NCBI GenBank assembly: GCA_010015655.1
Contig: ML976731.1
Span: forward strand, 318,804 to 382,803
DNA length: 64,000 nt
Direction: 5' to 3'
Source of the DNA: Bimuria novae-zelandiae CBS 107.79
Lineage: Eukaryota > Ascomycota > Dothideomycetes > Pleosporales > Didymosphaeriaceae
Position numbers and translations under genes: made by a program. The notes beneath the pieces were generated by a model, which saw only the letters and a program-made list of their open reading frames with translations, searched no databases and was not told where the DNA came from. Shown here piece by piece: positions 58,942 through 64,000 of this stretch. Position 1 is the stretch's first letter. Every line of letters starts with the position of its first letter.

Positions 58942-61359
58942 CTAACCCAGGGCTGCATGAACATGTAGCCCTACATATTAATAGGACCCTGGTTTTATTA
59001 GGGATAGAATATCCGCGCTAGGCCAATTCTTCTATGTATATCTAAGAACGTAGCCCGTATATTAAAGATAGTTAACCCCACATGTCGATAGGTTCCTGTA
59101 GTCCAATTAACCTAAAATTTTAGTAATAGATTTAGCACACTAAGTTACACGTCCCAGCTAATTTACAGCACTAAATAATATGTGGTTATAGGCATTAGGG
59201 TTGCGCGTTAGGGTTAGGGTAAACATGATAAGGCGGCGATTAGACACTAAAGGCAGCTCCGAAATAGAGACTAACGCGTAGTATAAGTAAAGACGCGTTA
59301 AGTCGTAAAGAATTCCACGCGTTAAAAAGGCTATATAGTGCGATAGGGACCTATTATTAGAACCCACTCGTAGCAGCGTTAAGCCTGCTATTATAGTAAA
59401 GAGTAGCATCGTAAGCAAGTATTTTAAATATTTACCTAAGTATTTATTAGCGATATGTAAAAAGTGCAGGTACAGGGTTTAGCCTAGCTAGGCAAGTAAC
59501 TATTTATAATAGATTTATTAGGGTGTTAGGCGCACGCGAGCGTAGTTAGTAGTAGATAAGTTTAGTAGCTAGGCTAGTTTACTCTAGTATGCTGGCGAGC
59601 TAGAGGTGCCTAGTTAGAGTATTAAACCTATTAGCTAGTTACTAGTATACATAGACGGATTAATGTGCCAATTAGCCCTAGGCTAGTATTACTAGATTAT
59701 TTAAAGTTTCCGCGTTATAAAGAACCATTAGCGCCATGTTTATAGTTAGTCACTAGTAGGTAGAGGTAGCTATCCACGTTAATTAGAGAAGCAAAGCATA
59801 TAGTTACGTAATAATTAGGGTTAGAGGCGCGTCTATTACTAACGATTATTAGCCTAGGGCGCCGGTTCGCAGTATTTTAAGGTCCACTAACCCGAACCCA
59901 CCCCCGAACCCGTGGACGGCGAGGCCAGGTAGGTAAGCGTTGGCAGGAACATAGACGAGGCGTAGGCCAACGTGTAAAAGTAGGCTAAGACAATAATTTA
60001 AAACGGCGCGCGAGACGAGGTGAATCCGTAATTAGAGTAGACTAGGTAGATACTATATTTAGTAGGTATAGAGTAGCCTAAATTATTAGTAAGCGTAGAA
60101 GAGCCTAAAGCTAAAGAGGAGCCCGTGGCAGCCACTATATAGGAGGCTATAAATAAGTTAGCGTAGTTTAGCTAGGCGTCTATTATCCACTGCACGGGGA
60201 TATTCGTGCGATTAGAAGTAATCTAGACAAAGAAGCACTAGACGTGGTTTACGCTATTATAGTCGTATATAGACAAGAAGGCGGTTAGTGACTATGCCTA
60301 GTCGTGGAAGTAAATATTAATATTTTTTTAGCAAACGCAGCAAGCGCACGCGTAGAAGAGCCCCACGTACTAGTTTACCCAGTGGTAGCGTAAGGCGTGG
60401 GAGGCGTTAGTAAAGGCGGTAGGAGGAGTGGCAAAGGAGGAAGAGGAGGAAGAGAAGGAAGAAACAAAAGAGATAGAAAATAGAGACGATAGTGTAGATA
60501 AGGTAATAATAGATAACGCAGATAGTGCGGTGGGAGAGATAAAGGCCAAGCAGGAGGCAGAGGAGGCTAGAATTATAGGCAAGCGCAAAGCGTTATTAAG
60601 TATTAAGAAATCGTGTTTGGCGTTTTGCATTGCATTGTTAAGCTAGTCTATTACCCGTAAAGAGTACGATAGCCCGTTAGTATGTGTATTAGTTATATTA
60701 GGGGTAAAGGAGGACAGGTAGAAGGGCGCCAAATAGTACCCGCCTATTTTATTAGCCGTTATTAAGGTTACCTAGTTTATAGTAGTATAGTAGGCGTTAG
60801 AATTATTAGATGCATTCGCAGGAGACGACATGGATAGCGATAGCGTATATAAGAGTAATAAGAATAGCACCCAGCGACGGGGCCGGCTAAAAGGGTGTTT
60901 ATAGTAGGTCTAGCAGATAATAGACAGGTTTATAGTACGCGACAGCCATAGCCCCATGCAGTGGATATTGGATTTACGGACGTACAGGCTAAAGATCCAT
61001 TACAACACAACGTTACGCGCCCATGTAGAGTGGGTAGGGCAGGACAAGCTATTATACAAGGAGCTATAGTTTATTATGGCCTAGTTCTATAGCATGGTGC
61101 ACGGGTTAAGGGAGGAGAGTTAGTAGTTATTAATAAAGGATTTATTATTTAGCAACGGCCTGTTCGCTAAGCCCGTCCCTAGCATCCCGTAAGAGAGTTT
61201 ACGTAATAATCTAACTAATAAGTAATTAGGGTAGAATTTTTTAAAAGACTAGCGCACCCGCATGCCCGTAGACGAGGAGTAGTAGTTATATAAGTAGGTT
61301 GGCCAGGATGCCCGAATTAGGGACTAGTTTATAAAACTAGGCACCTATTCGGGCGTTAA

Positions 61360-61990
61360 CTAGTAAGAGGTTAGGCGGTATATAGACTAGGTAGTTACAT
61401 TTAGAGAGAAGTTAATCGCGTTAATGTATATCACGAGCGGGTAGCCAGCTAGAGGGCCCGAGATTATAAGTATCTGGCATAGCAACACAGTTAAAGGGGG
61501 CCACTATAATATATTTATTAAGGACGGTAAGGTGGTGTTTATAACGAGATACTATAAAGGGTATGCTATTAGTAGTAACGTTAAGATTATTTACTAGTAT
61601 TTACCGCGCGAGGTGGGCGAGTTAGTAGTGTATTATATATGGCTGGTGTTGCTGTTCTAGTAGCGGATGGAGGCAATAGTGTAGAAGAAGGAGGCGATTT
61701 CGTTACACATATGGTCAGCCAACCCTAACAGGCGCAAGTAGACGACAGACTAGTTATAAGAGGTGTTAAAACGCGAGACTAGCGTTAGATTAGGCTAGCT
61801 ATTAATAATTACCACGTACCGTAAGATTACTATTAGTATTAGTTAACGGTTTTTGCGCGGGTCCGTGGCGTTTTAGCCAAAAGAAGGAGACAAAAGTAAG
61901 GTATAAAATAAAGAGAACACGAAAGCGTTAGTAGTAAATTTATAGGCCAGGCACATAGCGCATATGGCGGGTATAGTATACGCACGAGGT
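61360..61990 (+). other. tyrosine-recombinase-like domain within TLH3
   Basis: Box I Arg in PARGPEIISIWHSN (AGA 61451-61453), a beta-hairpin-like stretch KVVFITRYYKGYAI, an Arg in TTYRKITI (CGT 61820-61822; the usual His of H-x-x-R is absent), a His in ARHIAHMAGIVYARG (CAC 61952-61954), and a Tyr exactly nine residues later (TAC 61979-61981), the spacing seen in XerD-type enzymes. Assignment is by motif pattern and spacing only, so it is an inference. Confidence 0.5.
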
Positions 61991-62239
61991 ATTATAGAGT
62001 AGGCTAGGGTAATAGTAGATAGGTAATAGTAGTTTTAGATATTAAGCACGAATTAGTATTAATTTTTAGGGTTTCTACTAAATAGTAGCGAGGAGGATAG
62101 GTGCAAGAAGCGAAAGAGGGCGCCGTTTAAGAGTAAGGTAGACAAGGCCAGAATGGATTAGTAGGGAAGGTTAAGAAAGATAGACACCGCCAAGTAGTTA
62201 TAGAGGATAGCAGGTAAGACGGTAACATTTTAAAGCGTG

Positions 62240-63150
62240 TAGCGAGAGGTAATTAATGCCATTGTAGGTAGAGAGAGCCCCGTGGTGGCAGTAATACTAA
62301 TAAGGGCAGGCAAGAGCATGTTATTTATATTACTAGCGTAGGCTAAGTAGGGCGGCATAACCATTATTATTATCCCGTTAATTATATTACAAGGCAATAT
62401 AATGCGATAGTGTAAAAAGCTAGGGATATTATGTGTAGCGTGGGAGAGCCGGCGCCTACCTAACGCAGTCGCGATAGTATTAGTAATACCTAAGTTGGCT
62501 GTTACGCAGGGGTTTACTACATTTATAAACTATTTAAGAGTAACACGGTAGTTAGACTAGATTATAATTAACGAGTGCTATATTATATTAAATTAGCGGT
62601 ATATATTCCGTAAGCAAATGTAGTAGTTAGGCAAGTTAGTAGCCGCGAAGACGTAGATAGTGTTATTAATAGTAACGTTGCCGCCTAGTAAAGAGAATAA
62701 GTTATTCTAATAGATGTATTTTAATACTAACTAGGTTAAGGTGTTCTGAGTAGAGACGGCGCGGACAAACGTGGCATACTAGGTAATTAAGGTAGGGAGG
62801 GCAGCAAAGAAGCAAGAGGTAGAGGGAATAATATTAGGCGTAGTGTAGTAGAAGTTACGTAAGTATAGGCAAGGCAAGGTAGTAATATATAATAATTTAG
62901 TGCGTAAGATTAAGGCGTTAGCGTAGTAGTTAGGGTACTATGCGTATTATTACGACGCCGTTAGTAAGGTAAGCATGTTAGAAGATTTTATATTAGGTAG
63001 TAAGCGGGTTATTATAGCTATAAGCGCGTTAGGAATAGGCATTAATATTCCTAATATCTAGTGCATCGTCCACATTAATTAGCCGTTTTTTATGTTAGAT
63101 TACGCGCAGGAGAGCGGCCAGGCAGGACAAGATAGGGCATAGAGTAAGGT
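62240..63150 (+). other. RecQ-type helicase domain within TLH3
   Basis: Motif I AGKSMLF, motif Ia-like TIIIIPLI, motif II as NECYI (DECH-like ancestor), motif III-like LIVTLPPS, motif V GIGINIPNI, motif VI QESGQAGQD. Order and spacing fit a superfamily 2 RecQ helicase. Substitutions at Asp and His of motif II are single transitions. Confidence 0.75.
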
Positions 63151-64000
63151 GGTTATAATCGTGCAGGAAGGGGCACAGCAAGCGGCCAAAGATAAGTAGG
63201 AGGAGAAGGAGCATGCATTAGTGCAAGCGTTGGTAAGAGAAGGCGAGACAGCGACGTGCAGGCGGGTAGTGTTGGGCGGGTATTTAGATTATAAAGAAGT
63301 AGAGCGGGTAGGGTGCAAAGAGGGGGAAGAGAAATGCGATATTTATAAAGGAGGCAAAGAGACGGAAGAGGAGGAGAGCGAGAAGGGTAGTAATAGGGAC
63401 AGTAGTAATAGAGAAGAGATAAACGTGGTCGAAGCAAAAAGGAAGAGGGATAAGGAGACTAAGAGGAAAGTAGTATAGCATGTGTTCTAATAGTAGGAGT
63501 AGACACGACGGGGTCTATAATAGAGGTTTATACAGGACTAGTAAAAGGCGTACGCTAGCATGGAATAGTTATGTAGTTAGTTAGCGTAGTAGGTAAATTA
63601 GTGCGGGATATATAAGGGTGCGGGCAACAAATAGAGCGTATATAATATTTAGTAATATTAGCAAGTAAAGAGCTAGTAGGCAAAGGAGCTAATTAAGAAA
63701 ATAAAGTAGTAAATCTAGTACGAGCTATATTTAGGTTATTTTTAGTGTAGGGTGCCGCAGGAGATGTGCTATTAATAAGAGGAGAATAGATAAGGGCGTT
63801 ATTAGTAGGCAGTAGGCGGCGAATACTAGTATTATAGCGTTTTAGTAGGTGGATTAATAGGGATCGTGTATGGCAGCGAGGATTCCGTTAGAAACCGTTA
63901 GGTTAATAGATTATTGCGTAAGAGGGTTGATAGATCGTTAATAGATAAGTTGGTTCAATATTTAGGGACAAAGCAGGCATTTAATTCGGTAGAGAGTAAC

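Larger units (their letters stand above)
58942..64000 (+). mobile_element. telomere-linked-helicase repeat, copy TLH3, most complete, runs off right edge
   Basis: Starts CTAACCCAGGGCTG; about 450 bp of leader, including TTAGGGTTGCGCGTTAGGGT, precedes the coding frame. It carries the whole zinc finger, recombinase-like and helicase order. RIP-mutated but without frameshifts between 59393 and 63478. The 3' end is outside the window. Confidence 0.75.
59393..64000 (+). pseudogene. TLH protein: zinc finger + tyrosine-recombinase-like + RecQ-type helicase, RIP-damaged
   Basis: The expected start reads ATA at 59393 (ATG in the other two copies). All landmarks share one frame (positions equal 2 modulo 3): N-terminal zinc-finger region; Glu-rich acidic linker (60440-60480); recombinase-like boxes at 61451, 61820, 61952 and 61979; helicase Walker A GKS at 62312; DEAH-box region as NECY at 62570-62581; motif VI as QESGQAGQD near 63106-63132; Lys/Glu-rich tail to 63478; then a Cys-bearing C-terminus (CRVPQEMC) toward the edge. 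RecQ helicases unwind DNA 3'-5'; TLH genes sit next to telomeres in many fungi (family knowledge). This copy is dead: lost start, Asp and His of the DEAH box changed, many TAG codons. Over 1,360 codons are visible. Confidence 0.75.

Overview
The window looks like nuclear DNA of a filamentous ascomycete (Pezizomycotina, probably a Dothideomycete). The genes carry short 50-175 nt spliceosomal introns, there is a Zn2Cys6 regulator and an Nma111-type protease, and the transposon-rich part shows heavy RIP (repeat-induced point mutation: C-to-T and G-to-A changes, abundant TAG/TAA stops, retained CpG). No rRNA, tRNA, CRISPR array or prokaryotic feature was seen.

Region 1 (1-10.6 kb) is gene-bearing DNA of balanced composition: an nma111 HtrA-type serine protease (minus, cut by the left edge), a small conserved lysine-rich nuclear-type protein with a GC-AG intron (minus), a six-exon Zn2Cys6 transcription factor (plus), and a cytochrome P450 broken by a stop, two frameshifts and loss of its start. 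The regulator/P450 pair looks like a decayed metabolic locus next to repeats.

Region 2 (10.6-16.7 kb) is one hAT transposon with CAGGG-type ends and an 8-bp target duplication. It contains a short non-coding LTR element (A), which itself contains a fresh solo LTR. Region 3 (16.7-18.4 kb) is a small island of host DNA holding one two-exon membrane-protein gene.

Region 4 (18.6-27.3 kb) is a second nest: a solo LTR (X1) split by a Ty1/copia element (minus) that holds another fresh solo LTR, followed by a second X copy (X2) split by an inverted copy of element A (element B). Most junctions have 5-bp target duplications, so the insertion order can be read.

Region 5 (27.3-48.8 kb) is RIP-decayed DNA: an LTR-like repeat, a LINE tail, a degenerate tandem repeat, a Fot/pogo transposase, a truncated telomere-linked-helicase (TLH) repeat, a long unidentified ORF, and relics that look like ordinary genes, including an SGNH/GDSL hydrolase. 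Region 6 (48.85-55.2 kb) is three different Fot/pogo elements lying end to end with a single TA between neighbours. Region 7 (55.3-64.0 kb) is a second LTR-like copy and two tandem TLH repeats. The last TLH runs off the right edge and reads in one frame for over 4 kb: zinc finger, a tyrosine-recombinase-like domain, then a RecQ-type helicase. That helicase-recombinase fusion on a repeat with telomere-like borders is the most interesting object here.
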